A DNA stretch of 64,000 nucleotides from Caprella mutica. Taxonomy: Eukaryota > Arthropoda > Malacostraca > Amphipoda > Caprellidae. Positions 34,561 to 47,219 of this stretch are shown here, piece after piece. The position numbers were made by a program, and so were the translations under genes. Below the pieces are notes generated by a model. That model searched no databases, had not been told where the DNA came from, and saw only the letters and a program-made list of their open reading frames with translations. The stretch lies in the NCBI GenBank assembly GCA_947561585.1, contig CANNZV010001156.1, positions 113,260 through 177,259 of the forward strand. Reading direction: 5' to 3'. Position 1 is the first letter of the stretch. Each line of letters starts with the position of its first letter.

Positions 34561-34734
34561 TCCTCCTCTCACTATTAAAAATATGCGAATGAAAAATTAT
34601 GATTCTGACCTATTTGCAAGGTGAATTGGAGTAAGATTCAAACTTTTTTCAATATCAAAGATATAATAATTTTCCATAGATAATTTTGTGAATGATTAGT
34701 ATAGGTTTAAGCTTTAGATGTTAACGGTAACTGA

Positions 34735-34855
34735 AACGAGTAAATGTAACAAGAAATTTATAATTGTCACTCCTTGCTTATATATCTCATTTTCTATGAA
34801 TTATAGAAAGAAAATTTGTTTTAGAGTTATTAGAGTACTAGGTATATAAGCATCT
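34735..34855 (-). mobile_element. Inverted fragment of the CAGGC-ended family
   Basis: Read in reverse it matches the right part of 30,415-31,647 (about 31,490-31,590): CTAATAACTCTAAAACAAAT, GGAGTGACAATT, AAATTTCTTGTTAC. The terminal repeat is missing. Confidence 0.6.
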
Positions 34856-35274
34856 CCCTATATATATTATTAACAGTGCTGGGACAATATGCAGTTATCA
34901 TAAAAGCATATGATGCATCATATTTTGGTTAGAGCATATGCCTTCATAATAACTCATATGCCCTAACAATAAGGCATATGCTCTAACGGTAAGGTATATG
35001 CACTTCCATGGCGGCATATATTTTTTATTTTGTTATTCGCTTAACTCAAAAAGTATTCAATCAAATTGCCTGAAATTTGGTGGGACGATTGGTCAGTATC
35101 AAAGAATTATTTAATCAGATTTTGGTAGCGAACGAGCTAAATGTTAAGGTCATTTATAACTCCAGTATTGTATCAATTGTATCATGTATGTATTTTATGC
35201 AGTTACTTTTAAAAAGATATTCTGTTAAAAATACTAATTTCTGAACTGAAAATGCTTCTTATAACCTCATCTGA

Positions 35275-35442
35275 AAATACTATTTATGACTACTGTAGTT
35301 ACCGCCGTGAAATAAACAACACAAAATGTCACTGTTTTCTATGTTTATGTACTGTAATAATAACATCAAGACATGCCTGACAATTATTGCAGATTTCAAA
35401 AGAACGAGGTGTAATAAAAACGGGGCCAGCCTGTATATGATT
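35275..35442 (-). mobile_element. CAGGC-family end inside the hAT-like element
   Basis: GCCGTGAAATAA and the AACATCAAGACATG segment match 8,690-8,812. The fragment ends in CGGGGCCAGCCTGTATA, resembling the family terminus plus TA. The overlapping small frames on both strands are not genes. Confidence 0.5.
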
Positions 35443-35754
35443 AAAAAAAGTATACATCTACAGGACGAAACACAAATACTACCCCTTTCAGAACACCTCA
35501 AACTACACGCATCTCAATATAGACAAAAAAATGGTAAGCATTCAGTTTTATTATTTTACTGTTGGTGGCCAGCAGGAGAAAAAGATTGCAATAAGAATTA
35601 GGGCAAAAACCATGAATTTCTATTTACCATCAACAAAGGGTGTTTTCTACTTTTATATTGCTAAATATATATAAATAATATATCATATAAAATAAATACA
35701 CTTATTAAATATAATACATAATAACTGATTTCGTGGACGAAATGTCCGTGGACG

Positions 35755-35940
35755 ATTTTGCATACATAAGCTTCGCAAATAACAGATGGTAGGTGATTTT
35801 AATCATGTAGCCAATTAACCTTTTGACTGCTTCATTTAGTCTCTTGTAATAAATTTCTTTCTGACGTCAGCGATAAGGCCTTTGTCTCCGAAGTAAACGT
35901 TTAGACCCCTTCTAAAGTTTACTAAATGTTCACTGGGAGG
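35755..35940. repeat. RING upstream-flank fragment inside the hAT-like element
   Basis: GGTAGGTGATTT, CTTTTGACTGCTTCA, TCTGACGTCAGCGATAAGG and GTCTCCGAAGTAAACG match 34,390-34,530 and the flanks of A and B. Its presence between the two hAT-like ends suggests capture or nested rearrangement. Confidence 0.55.
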
Positions 35941-36516
35941 AACTTACCGGGGGTGGAATATACCTAGAACCGGAGAAGCTCTCACTTTGAAAATTTGAAT
36001 TTTCATTTGATTATTAAATGTAACTCAAATTTATAATTCTAATTATATTTTTTTTGATAGGCTTTATTTTAGTGTTTATTTCTTGTTCTCATAGATTGTG
36101 TCGCTGTTCAAAGAAATTTGCGTTCATTACGTAAATAATTTCATTACCCTTCGGGTAGATATATGTAGAATAAGTTAGTCTGCAGATACTTTAAAAGACG
36201 ATGGTTATTCCATTCAAGTTAACTGTAAAATTCAATGAACAGTATTTCATTTGAAATCGACATTTTCAAAATATTGCATTTTATGCATGATATCAGTATC
36301 ACCAACTAATCTAACTTACATTTCAAACTTCGTAATATTCACGGTCATTTTTAAATTCATATGTGCATAAGTAAGAGCATATGAACATATCTTAAGGTCA
36401 TACGGTCATATCTTGAGAGAATATTTTTAGAGCATACAGTCATATTTTACGAGCATATGGTCATATTTTTTAGAACATATATGTCATATTCGTTAGGTCA
36501 TATTGTCCCAGCCCTG

Positions 36517-36980
36517 ATTATCACTTTCCGAGAATTGTGAGTGTTTGAGTACTGCTTTAACTCTCATTTTTAGAAAATTTATTCAATTGACACTTCCATT
36601 CTCAAAATATGGAGTGCAACATTATTTTAAAATCGATGTAATCTAATAATATCATTCAACAATTTTGAATAATGAGTACTATGAAAAATTAATGTATTTA
36701 TTAATGCAAAATTTACTTCTTCTTGACATGTACAGCTCTCATTACCGTGTAAATATAATTCTGGGTGATTAGCCTAAAAATATAACCCTTAATAATTTTT
36801 CTTTCTACTTCAGTTAGGTGCCACAAACAATTTATCACAGACCACAATTGTCATTAGTATTACTTATCTAAGTTCCATTGGTTATTCAAATGAGACAATA
36901 ACAGTTCTTATTACAATGATGGCTATAACACTAAGCAGTTACGCAACTACCTTATTTTGGGCCTCTATTTGCTGCTTTAA
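36517..36980. other. No gene seen
   Basis: AT-rich sequence between the hAT-like element and the 40-bp minisatellite. Confidence 0.4.
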
Positions 36981-37380
36981 TTGCTCTCACAGCGCCCTCT
37001 AGGAGTGAGAACTGCTCTACTTGCTCTCACAGCGCCCTCTAGGAGTGAGAACTTCTCTACTTGCTCTCACAGCGCCTTCTAGGAGTGAGAACTGCTCTAC
37101 TTGCTCTAATAGCACCCTCTAGGAGTGAGAACTGCTCTACTTGCTCTAATAGCGCCCTCTAGGAGTGAGAGCTGCTCTACTTGCTCTCACAGCGCCCTCT
37201 AGGAGTGAGAACTGCTCTACTTGCTCTCACAGCGCCCTTTAGGAGTGAGAACTGCTCTACTTTCTCTCACAGCGCCCTCTAGGAGTGAGAATTGCTCTAC
37301 ATTCTCTCACAGCGCCCTCTAGGAGTGAGAACTGATTTACTTGCTCTCACAGCGCCCTCTAGGAGTGAGAACTGCGGCAC
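36981..37380. repeat. 40-bp minisatellite, exactly ten units
   Basis: Units begin every 40 bases from 36,981 to 37,341, with core CAGCGCCCTCTAGGAGTGAG. Each contains CTCTCAC and GTGAGA as inverted arms around CCCTCTAGGAG, so every unit can form a small hairpin. Variation is a few substitutions per unit. It is much richer in G+C than the surrounding DNA. Confidence 0.95.
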
Positions 37381-37443
37381 TAATCGAGTACCGTGAATGA
37401 GAGATGAGAAAGAACTGGTTATTATATTATCTCACTGGCTCTA

Positions 37444-38241
37444 GGACAACTGCCATGCGGACAACTGCCAAATTTGTTATATATATAAATTTTATAAAAC
37501 ATATTTCAGTAATATTTATTCTTATACTTTGACACTTTTCAAATATTTATAAGACATGTTTCAGATCGGTGGGAGCTAGAAACAAAGAAACTATGGAAAA
37601 ACAAATTCAAATTTCAAAGTTACTGAGTAAAGTGTTTTTTTAACATAGAAGTAAGATAAATACTACTTCAGTTTTTAATCCTGAATCTAGCAGAAAAGTT
37701 TGTTTTTACAAATAAAAAACATTAATTAACCCAATGAAAATTCTTAAATAGTAAAATGCAAAATCAAACTCACTGGAAATTTTAACCTGTAAAGCTTGTG
37801 TTTGTACTATTCTTTGTATTTTGAAATGTTTGAAAAGACAGTTTTGCATTTATAGATTTTCCACTTCTTGTCAACCATTTTATTGTTTAAAGAGCTAAAT
37901 GGGTTAAATATGATTATAAAAAAATGAATTTAGTATACTTCAACTTTAAATTCTGAATCTACCGTCGATATTAATTTTTATACTTCTTCAAGCATAATTT
38001 CGGACTATACGATTAATATTATACCTTATTTTCAGGTTAAAATAATAATATACTTCACATCAAATGAATTCCATGAAAGGTTAAGTTTACAAGTGTATTA
38101 CGTACAGTTCACCCAATATAAAATAATAATATATTGCATGGCAGTTGTCTGCATGGCAGTTAGTCGCATGGCAGTTGTCCACTATGGCAGTTGTCCGCAT
38201 GGCAGTTATCCGCATGGAGGTTGTCCGCATGGCAGTTGTCC
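37444..38241. mobile_element. Foldback-like element with tandem-repeat inverted ends
   Basis: The left end at 37,444-37,469 has two units of GGACAACTGCCATGC. The right end at 38,136-38,241 has seven 15-bp units in the opposite orientation (GCATGGCAGTTGTCC and variants). Inverted ends built from tandem units are typical of foldback elements. The middle is AT-rich and non-coding. The right end lies about 70 bases before unit 2 begins. Confidence 0.6.
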
Positions 38242-38791
38242 GTACACCAATATATCGAACTCTAGCAAAATTTACTTGTTATTCTCACCAAACGCATTGT
38301 AGAATTTTAATTTAGTAAAAAATAGGTTAACTTCTGGACATTTTTAATGTATAAATATTATTTTAGCATTTTATAAATTTCTAGGGGAATTTACCTTTTC
38401 CTAACTATATGATTTAACAACATTTAATTTATTTCTGTAAATAACGAAAGCTGTGAAAATATTAACTATTCATTTAGTATGTAGAATCAATCATTTATTG
38501 CACAAGCAGTATGAAATGAAGAAATTAATATATATTAATTGTTATGTAGCTAGTATTTTCGGTCAGGAAATATCGGCTCAGCATCAAAAGGAACTTAAAG
38601 TATGAAGAAAAATAATTACTTCAGAAAATAAAGATCAAAATGTTTTTCTATCGTTTGTATAATCCAATCCTACTATAACAAGAGAGAACTTATTTTAAGC
38701 AATAAAAATTATCTAATGAAGTTAAACCAATAGAATAATGAAATATTTTCAGATTTTATTAGAATGAAAATAGTTACTGTGTTTATTCAAT

Positions 38792-39718
38792 GTAATTTTG
38801 CAGCAGTGATCGCCAAGAGAATGTCATGCGAGCAGTTTAGCCACGGTGGAACCGCCGCATTTCAACCGATGTAAGCTGTCCGTCTGATATATTAAGTCTT
38901 TTCAACCGCCTGCGGTTGAAAACTGCTCGTTGAACATCAGCCATACAATAAGTCTGTATTAAACAGTAAATTTATAACTAAACAAAATATCTATCGTATT
39001 TGATTTTTTTAGTCATTAACGTTCCCTAGAACCAATGCATATCATAAAATCAAACCTTTTAAAATATTTTACTTTGATAAATATATAGTTGAATGATTTC
39101 TTTTTAATCATTATAGTGAAATTTTATAGAATCATTTTTAATTTATCATTTTATAGTAAAATTTAACTTTTACTAATTAATAGGTTTCATAATATTTCTA
39201 ATCTTCAAAGAACCAATTGTGTGTTATTTCAATCTATTCATTTAGTATATCCCTCTACCACCCTGCATGACGAATTCGTCACATAAAAAATGAAGGACTA
39301 TACTGCGATATATTGAATGTGAGGAGCCTAGTGAACGAATGTTACATGTTACAAAACTAATTAAAAAAGTGCATATAATAACTATTTAGTGGCTACTAAC
39401 TAAACACATTCGAAGTTTATAAAATCTTAACTTATGAAAATTAATTCCGGTCGTATAGGGATAAATATGAAGTATGTTTTTTTAATCAACTTTGTTGAGC
39501 AGTATGATAGATATATGTATAATTTATATATACTATAATATGTAGTTTCATTCTTCATACATGAAACAATGCTAATAGGTCGTTATTTAACATGTATCTT
39601 AAAAATAAAAAATAAATTGATTAATCTCGATATTGATAATAGTTGAATTTTTAAGTATTTTAAAATTGAATTACAGTAAAAAAAAAGGTTAAATGTACAT
39701 TAGAAGTAATTTTGCAGC
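38792..39718. other. Unit-2 copy of the 0.9-kb segment with hairpins and MITE
   Basis: The 13-bp direct repeats GTAATTTTGCAGC recur at 38,792 and 39,706. The CGGTTGAAAA hairpin and the TGACGAATTCGTCA palindrome are unchanged. It was therefore present before the unit duplicated. Confidence 0.65.
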
Positions 39719-39728
39719 TTTTAGTTTA

Positions 39729-39792
39729 AATCTTTCGCACCACGTAAAGGTAGCTGCTTTAGCGAAAGATTTTAGAGAGAACAAATTCTCTC
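39729..39792 (-). promoter_or_regulatory. Paired 3' UTR hairpins of RING gene A'
   Basis: The sequence is identical to the hairpin pair after gene A, directly downstream of the A' stop codon. Confidence 0.6.
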
Positions 39793-39822
39793 AGGGAATT
39801 TCAACCCAATCAGTTTCGTGCT

Positions 39823-40803
39823 TCACCGAATCATACTGAGAAGGTTTCCGTAACCAGATGCCATTATCCGTTCTTCTGAAACTGTCCTGCAACAAGGACA
39901 ATTCAAGTTTCTGTTCCGGGCGAACCATTCCTCGATACACTGTGTGCAGAACACGTGGGTACAACCTGAGAGTACTGAAAGCTCCGAAATTGACACATCT
40001 TCGCGAATGCAGACTGGACAGGAATGAGCTTGGGTGAGGTCGACAGCTCCCAGCCTTCTTCTGTTCCTCCAAATCCTGGCAGACGATGGACCAACAATCT
40101 TAAAGAATGAAGAATGGAAGATAGAAGATTGGGCTTCACCTACTTTCCTGACTTCTTGAAGCTTGAAAGAGTCCTGTGAAGTGTTCCAAATGAGATGAAG
40201 TTTGAATTCGTCTCTTGGAGATGCCTCTAAGCCGTGAGTTGATCCATCAAGTCTACTGAGAATATCCAGCCGGTCCTTCAACGTCTCGTAGATCTCTACA
40301 TGAAGGTTGTGCATGGCAACAATCAGTTCATACGTCCTCAGATCGAATTTGCCAGATCCGATCTGTCCCACGTGGTCCTCAAACATTCCACAGAAGTTGC
40401 GGAAGTAGTGGTTCCGCTCGACGATTGTCTTCATCTCCTGTAGAATTGAAGTTATTCCTCGGCTTAATCTGCAGGAACTAGCAGACTCAAAGCATAAGTC
40501 GTCTGTGAAGATATTCCTGTGTGAGTCAGTGAAGCGTCTGAGGAGAGCTTCACAAAGTCCTGTCGTCTCATCTACAGTGATTGTGCCTTCCCTTCGTCGG
40601 TAGGTAAACTCCTTCACCAAGTTTTTCATGTGGATCAGCATGATCAAGATGGAAGTTTCCCTGTTGTCGAACGTTGTTTCCATCCCAAGTTCCTCCAGTC
40701 TGTCCATCAAGTCTTCCACAGTATACCCTGACATGTCTGTTCTCCGAAGCAGAGTCTTGACCTCCTCGTGCAGGATCCTGTGTTCCATCGAACAACCAGG
40801 CAT
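39823..40803 (-). CDS. RING-finger protein, copy A' (predicted E3 ubiquitin ligase)
   Basis: An intact 326-codon frame, about 99% identical to copy A in DNA, with the C3HC4 RING complete at 262-305. Protein changes from A are I87L, M250R and T272I. The last lies within the RING between the second and third ligands, at a non-ligand position. As in A, the frame is open for another 27 codons upstream to 40,884, but the shared MPGC start is used here. Its upstream block has lost 18 bases that A, B and B' keep, so expression may differ from A. Target is unknown. Confidence 0.85.
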   Translation of the reverse strand: MPGCSMEHRILHEEVKTLLRRTDMSGYTVEDLMDRLEELGMETTFDNRETSILIMLIHMKNLVKEFTYRRREGTITVDETTGLCEALLRRFTDSHRNIFTDDLCFESASSCRLSRGITSILQEMKTIVERNHYFRNFCGMFEDHVGQIGSGKFDLRTYELIVAMHNLHVEIYETLKDRLDILSRLDGSTHGLEASPRDEFKLHLIWNTSQDSFKLQEVRKVGEAQSSIFHSSFFKIVGPSSARIWRNRRRLGAVDLTQAHSCPVCIREDVSISELSVLSGCTHVFCTQCIEEWFARNRNLNCPCCRTVSEERIMASGYGNLLSMIR

Positions 40804-40913
40804 CGTTGTGAAGATGTTAGTTAGTAAATACGAAATGAAAAAGCGAGAGCGTTTGTAAAGCGTCTGTGCAGTGTGGAAGCTCAAAAGCGAATGAAGATGA
40901 AATGAATCTAACT

Positions 40914-40965
40914 AGTCGGCTAATCGTAAGTACATGCGGTTGATCTGATCTGATAAGCTCTGGGT
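40914..40965 (-). promoter_or_regulatory. Shortened upstream block of gene A'
   Basis: GGCTAATCGTAAG runs straight into TACATGCGGTTGATCTG. The 18 bases with CTCCCATTTCC found in A, B and B' are absent. The TGATAAG part remains. Confidence 0.6.
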
Positions 40966-42919
40966 ATAATGGGAATTATAGGCCTAAACTTGCCTATCCA
41001 GTTAGTGACTGAAAAAAACCGGTTGCTATTTCCTCAGATGTATGTATAATGTATATAGAAACTCTCTCTGTTATATTTTTCTGGTAAGGGAAATAAATTC
41101 ATTCATTTATATTACTTATAATAAGACATTTATTTCTTCACTAAATCTAAGCATCACATCCCTGTCTTATACTGTGGAAATGGGTGGCTATCATTTTCTG
41201 CAAATCTTAGCGGTTTACCACAACAAATAAACTTTGAGTCCAGATATCCTGTTGCCTATTTGTTATTGTACTTTTTTTAGAGAATTACATATACATATAT
41301 ATTATTATGATTTGTATTTACTGTCATACCTTAATCTATATAAATTAAAAATTATTCTCAAACATATCAATATTTTTTCATGTATCTGTAATATTATTAA
41401 TGTTTTATCTCTATTTTCATATGTACAATTTGTACATGCCATCACAGGGCAAAATTTTGAAACTTGTTAGCTCCTGGATGTTGCTCTTCAAATACAAAGT
41501 TTTATATTTTGTTTTGGCAGGCTCATAGGCTTCATTTACTATCACCTCTTCATTTTCTTTTTGAACCTGTGAGTACAGCCACCTGTGGTTGTGTTCCTTT
41601 TCATCGCATTCACGGAGTATCTTTTATGCATCCACGAGCTTGTCACAGACGGTGGTAGGTTTCTTAATACATCTTTATTCATGCATCCAATTTTTTTCTT
41701 ATATTCAATTATTGTATTTGACGTCATCGATATAGTCAACGATAAACCTCTACTAAAATTGAATTAATTCAGTGTATGTAAGTATACATTAGGACTGAAA
41801 TATGTAATTGCAATTTTTTTAATTTCTACTTAAAATGGGGAATTAGTATTTGTTCCTAATTTTAAGGATAGAATTTCCCGGTTGTTTTTTGCCTTTCGTA
41901 TGTATGTATGTATAACTTTTAACTTCATTTGTATCTCAATTATCATTTCATATTAAATCATTATTTTACATTACTTCATGCATCACAATTAGAAAATGTA
42001 TAATCAAATATTATTTCCTAGGGTAAATAATACCTGTATTTGGTATTGGAATTCATATAAAATTTGAAACTGATAACCTGGTGTAAATTTTGGTTAATTG
42101 GATTTGATTTTTTTTTAATTGTTTTCGTTAAAATTTATATAATTCCTCTTGTAAGACCAGCTTTTCACTTTGAACATTTGCAGTTAGATTTAAAAATTAA
42201 CAATTCAATACATTACAGCATACCATAACAATATATCGAATAAATAATATAAATTAGCCAAAATTGTAACCAGTTATCACGTTAGAGTTCCGTCTTCTAA
42301 CGGCAGTGACTGACATTCTTTTTCACGAACTTCTCTCGAAAGTCACCATAAAATAGTTGGTTCTTTGTCGATAGTTTGGAGGGTTTATTTGCTTTCATTT
42401 TATTGTTTTTCTCCCCTCAAGAGCTGTAATGAAAGAAAGTTCTTAATGATTTCACTCTGAAGGAGAGTAAAGAGAACTTACCTCATTGGTTTGTATCGAC
42501 ATGATGTCACTCACCGCTATATTATTTCAAGTATTTAACCTGTGTATTAAAGTCTCAAAGAATTTGGAATTATTCTACTAAATAATATATATTTAATAAT
42601 TATAGTAGATTATTTCGTTACAATTTTATTAAAAATTGTCCTTTTTAAAAGGGGAAGGATTATAAAAGAAGATTTGGATTGTAATAAAGTTTATTAATTT
42701 TGTTTATTATTTTTTTGTAAACGATAGTTTTTTATGTACTTCATCAAATATTATTTTCTCCATTGTTTTATTTATTTTTAGCTAATAAAAACAGGTAGAA
42801 AATAATACGTGTAATCTATTTAGAAGCACTCTCTGTTGAGAAAAAAACTAATTATATTAGATTGTTTTATAGATTATAAATTATTTAAGATTGCAATTTT
42901 AATAATAATATTTGCATTT
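40966..42919. other. Upstream flank of A'; no gene
   Basis: Near-identical to 14,746-16,690 with scattered substitutions, and replacement of about 40 bases at about 42,690-42,725 by a shorter T-rich run. Confidence 0.55.
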
Positions 42920-43430
42920 ACTAAACATTGAAGGTAATTTAATTGCATGATCATTAATTGTATATGATGAAAATAATCAAAAGCATATAGTCCAGATGTC
43001 ATTTAAGTTAAATTAAGCATGGGTAAAACTAATAAACATGAACCACTGGTTATTTAACATTGTTTTACTGCATATATACATAATTTAACGAAATATGTTC
43101 ACAACATAAGCAAAGTCTAAGTTAGAGACTTGATAATGATGTAGCTGAGACTTTGCATGCATTCTATATATAATTTTTGAAATAATGCATATGCAAAAAA
43201 AAAGTTGCGTCAAATGCAGTAGCGTTTGAATTTCTATTTCATTCCTTAGAGATTTGGAACCAGTGGTTCATGTTTATTAGTTTTACTAGCTTAATTCATT
43301 TTAATTGATATCTAAACTATATGCCTTTGATTATTTTATAACACATACTGCTTTATGAAACATTTATCGAAAAATTAATTTAGGTTCAAGAATTTTTACA
43401 AAATGCAAATGTTATAAAATTACTATATTG
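42920..43430. mobile_element. Unit-2 copy of the long inverted repeat
   Basis: The arms AACATGAACCACTGGTT and AACCAGTGGTTCATGTT are preserved. One short deletion in the left arm (GTTAAA near 43,029) separates it from unit 1. Confidence 0.7.
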
Positions 43431-44961
43431 AAGAATTATATTAATGACTGTATATTCTACAGGAGTCTTACCTTCACTGCAAAAACTAAGAAACAACTGA
43501 AAATTAATAAAAAAATTAAATTGTCTTCGCAACGAATCTGCCGTTCGGTGAATTATGTCATATGAACTTACCACGCGGTGAACTGGTGGCGGTAAACTTA
43601 CCGGACAACTTCTACATGAACCTATATACTTTATTTAGTAAATTGATGGAGAGGAAAATATAAAAATATAACTTGTGTAAAGCGTTGCATCTATATAAAT
43701 ATAATCAAATAAATGAAGAAATGCAAATTATTGTTATTTTAAATGTTCATTAAGTAGACATAAATAATAATAATTTTGATATTTCTAGCATACAGCTGAA
43801 CTAACAAACAATCAGTTTATTCATCCTTATGAAGATTCGTTCACGACCACAATAGCTTGGTATTGGGCTGGACTTGAAACGGTCCATTTTAAATGGTAAG
43901 CGGTCGCATGTTAAATTTTTAGTTAATTACATTATATATTTGAAAGAAGAAACACTCAGGTTGTTTGCTTTGGATATAATACATACGATCTCATTACTGT
44001 AGAACTCTTGCACTCATTTTCACGAGGAGATTCGTCTTCATTGAATGTCAGACAAACAACATTCGAACAACATCCCAAGATGTGAAAGTGATGTTCAGAT
44101 ACTCTCTATGGCTTTGAACACATTTTATAAATGTTGATTCAGAAAGTTGGATATAATAATTAAGAACAAACTACAGTATGTAGTATGTTACTAAATGATT
44201 TCTTGATGTAGAATCCTAGATAATAATTCACTGATACTCTGTCTTCAAGAATGAATTGTTTCATATTATATTCAAATTTGGTTATCTTTTGCATAATATG
44301 TATACACATTTCACTAGCATTTTTAAGTGATTTAAAACAAATAAAATATTATCACATATTAAATAATGTACACAGAAGAAACTTAAAAATAAAGGAAAAG
44401 TAAATCTTTTTAACGGCAATTTTATCCTAATCAGACTGACACAAATATTCTAAAAGGCTGAGTACGTAAAGATTCGCTACACAAATGATATTTAGGAAAC
44501 ATTAGTGCTTGAATTGTATGATTTTATTTGTCAGTTCATTGCTTTTATCATATAAATTTACTGTGTATAATTTTGTATATCCACGATTGATAGGAACAAA
44601 GTTATTACATTAATTGTATTCTGCATTAACTGAGCACGTTACACTTGCAGTGGGGGTGAATTGGGGGTAAACATTTAGAGACATCTTGCCATGTCCGCTG
44701 TTATTCTGAGGGACAATGAATTGCAAATAATAACTATAAATTGATAATTATAAATAATTCTGGTAATTGTGATAAATGAAAAAAAACATTGAAATACAAT
44801 AATCATCAACCGAGGCGTTTGTGTCTTGCGGAAGTACTCATGAGGTAGACATGCCCACGCACATGTTCTCAGTGAATTATAGAAAACTATTCACATTCAT
44901 GTTTAGCATAATGTTTTTGTTGGCATATGAGAAATAATAAGAGTATGTCCATTTACACATA
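43431..44961. other. No gene seen; unit-2 equivalent of 17,216-18,777
   Basis: Near-identical to unit 1. It is missing about 20 bases around 44,815 that unit 1 has (the GTGAGTAGCGACGTATGTGC part). Confidence 0.4.
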
Positions 44962-46197
44962 CAGTAAAACTCCTGAGTCATGAAGTTTTTTTATGAAGCA
45001 CCTGAGTGATGAAGAACCTGAATTATGAAATGCTCCTTAGTTATGAAGTATTTTTCATCATAGAAAACGATAGTTATTTAGGTATAACTATACCTTTTCC
45101 AAGTCAACACGTGGCAGAAGTGAATAATAAAAAGGCAGAATTGAAAGTCAAATTGCAGAAGTGAAAATGAAAAATGGAAGTATGACAAGCAATTACAATA
45201 TAGAAGTTTTTTTAAATAAAATTACAATTTCAATGCAAAAGTGGGTTTTTGCAATCTTCTCCACCGGCACATATAATAAGACAATACTCTATTATAAGAT
45301 AATACCCAATTATAGGACAATACCCAATAATAAGATGATATCAAATTATAATATACCACCTATAATTGTGTATTATCCTACAATGAAGTATATATATGAT
45401 AATGTAAATCAGGAAGGCAAAGATTTACTGTCAAATTTAGGTCATTAATGAATCAAATATATTGAGTATAAACTGTGTTTTCTGTATGGTTTGAGATTTA
45501 AATGATGTGTATTTCTTGTTGCTGATTCAAATTTAGGCACAAATGACTACTACTATAATGATATATATTAATTTTTGTACAGTAATGAGTAGCTATATTG
45601 ATTTCCCACAACATTTACTTGATATTTGTTTAATTACATCAATTTTGTATAAAATTTAGTTCACATCCATTTTAGAATAATATTTGTCATAGTTATCCCT
45701 CAATGACAAAATTCTCTATGATTTTAATCACAAAAAACTATCACTGCACACGAATTATGAAGTAGCTCTCAATTATGACGAAACCAAAACAGGCAGGCCT
45801 CACTTTAAGTACAACTCACTTTAGTAAATTTGGTACTTATTTCTACTCATGTTTCGAAATAAGAACCGTTCGTGGACATAAAAAACGGAGACAAATTCAG
45901 TTACGGATGGATTTTAAAACATTTAATAAATGCACGACTTTAAACTTTTTCATCACAGTCTCAAACAATGAAAGACTGTATATTAATATAATATGCTTAT
46001 AAACGTAGTACTCTAATAACTCTAAAACAAATTTTCTTTCTCTAACTCATAGAAAATGATATATATAATCAAGGAGTGACAATTATAAATTTCTTGTTAC
46101 TTTTATTCGCTTTAGTTACTGTTTGGTAACTAAACTGAGTCGTGATTTGGTAACTAAAGCGGGGATGCTTGTACTTCATAACTCAGGAGTTTCACTG
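44962..46197. mobile_element. Unit-2 copy of the 1.24-kb TA-flanked transposon
   Basis: Same ends and same nested CAGGC element (45,790-46,171) as at 18,778-20,014. The left TA of the nested element has become AA. Both insertions therefore predate the duplication of the unit. Confidence 0.8.
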
Positions 46198-46652
46198 TAT
46201 ATCTAATGAAAAAAAGTGATGAAATCTTAGTTGATTCAAATCATGTATGAATATTCAATCGCTATTATAAAGTCATGTCGAGCTCAAACTCCACATTCAA
46301 TCTTTTAATGGGTAAACTTCTGACGGTTAAATCAATAAAGCGAAACATAATTCAACTATTATGCAATTGTTTCCAAGAAAGTTTTTTACCTACATACTTC
46401 GTTTGATGGAAAAATAGTGAATAATTATTGAAAATAGTAAATAATATTTTACAATAAATTACGACCATGAAATCTTTTGAAGGAAGTGAATACAGATTAT
46501 GAGCTGAAAAATATAGTATTAATGGAAATGAGTTATTAATAACGTACCTCAAAATGTTTTACAGTTTGAATCTATATCACATTAAGTATAACTATAACGA
46601 ATATTTTCTTAATTTGATGTCTATTAAACCCTAATTTAATATAAAACCTGTC

Positions 46653-47219
46653 TCCGACACTTTTGTTGCCAAACTTTAACATAAGGTCGTAGCGATCGTC
46701 GAAATAAACACTCTATGCTAAATGAAGGTATGGTCTAAAATGATTAGTTTAAGAGTTACAAGGACTTGAAGTTGGGTAAAAAAAATTACAATTAGTAAAA
46801 AACCTGTGGCAAGGAAACCAAATGATATTACGCCCCTTGATTTCTACTTGTGGGGACATTTGAAGAGTTTGGTGTATGCATCACTGATTCAATCACAATA
46901 GAACCTGATCGGCAGGATTGTCGAAGCCTCCGCGAGGATTCGTGAAACTCCTGATGTCTTTGCTCGCGTCCGCCACTCATTGGACAAACGTTCGAACGCC
47001 TGCAACGCAACACATGGGCGGCAGTTTGAACCCAATAATTAATGTTAAAAAATGTTTTTATATTACAACATTAAAAAAACAATATTAACTATTAATAATA
47101 AATGGTACAAGATCGATACCCTCCTAACCTTGTCACTATTTAACTAAGCATTTTAGACCATACCTTCATAGAATATAAAGTGTTTATTTCGACGAAAATT
47201 TTGCAACAAAAGTGTCGGA
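46653..47219. mobile_element. Unit-2 copy of the DUF4817-type transposon remnant
   Basis: Terminal inverted repeats are as at 20,471-21,040. The transposase fragment (about 46,808-47,041) has a CAA-to-TAG-type change creating a stop after SLIQSQ, confirming that it is dead. Confidence 0.8.

Larger units (their letters stand above)
34874..36516. mobile_element. Second hAT-like element, 1.64 kb
   Basis: The ends CAGTGCTGGGACAATATG and CATATTGTCCCAGCCCTG are 18-bp inverted repeats with one mismatch. The flanking octamers ATTATTAA and ATTATCAC agree at six of eight positions, so the target duplication is imperfect. Both subterminal regions are rich in GCATATG or TCATATG repeats (34,895-35,030 and 36,360-36,500). 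No transposase was found. It holds a CAGGC-family end (35,275-35,442) and a RING upstream-flank fragment (35,755-35,940). Confidence 0.75.
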
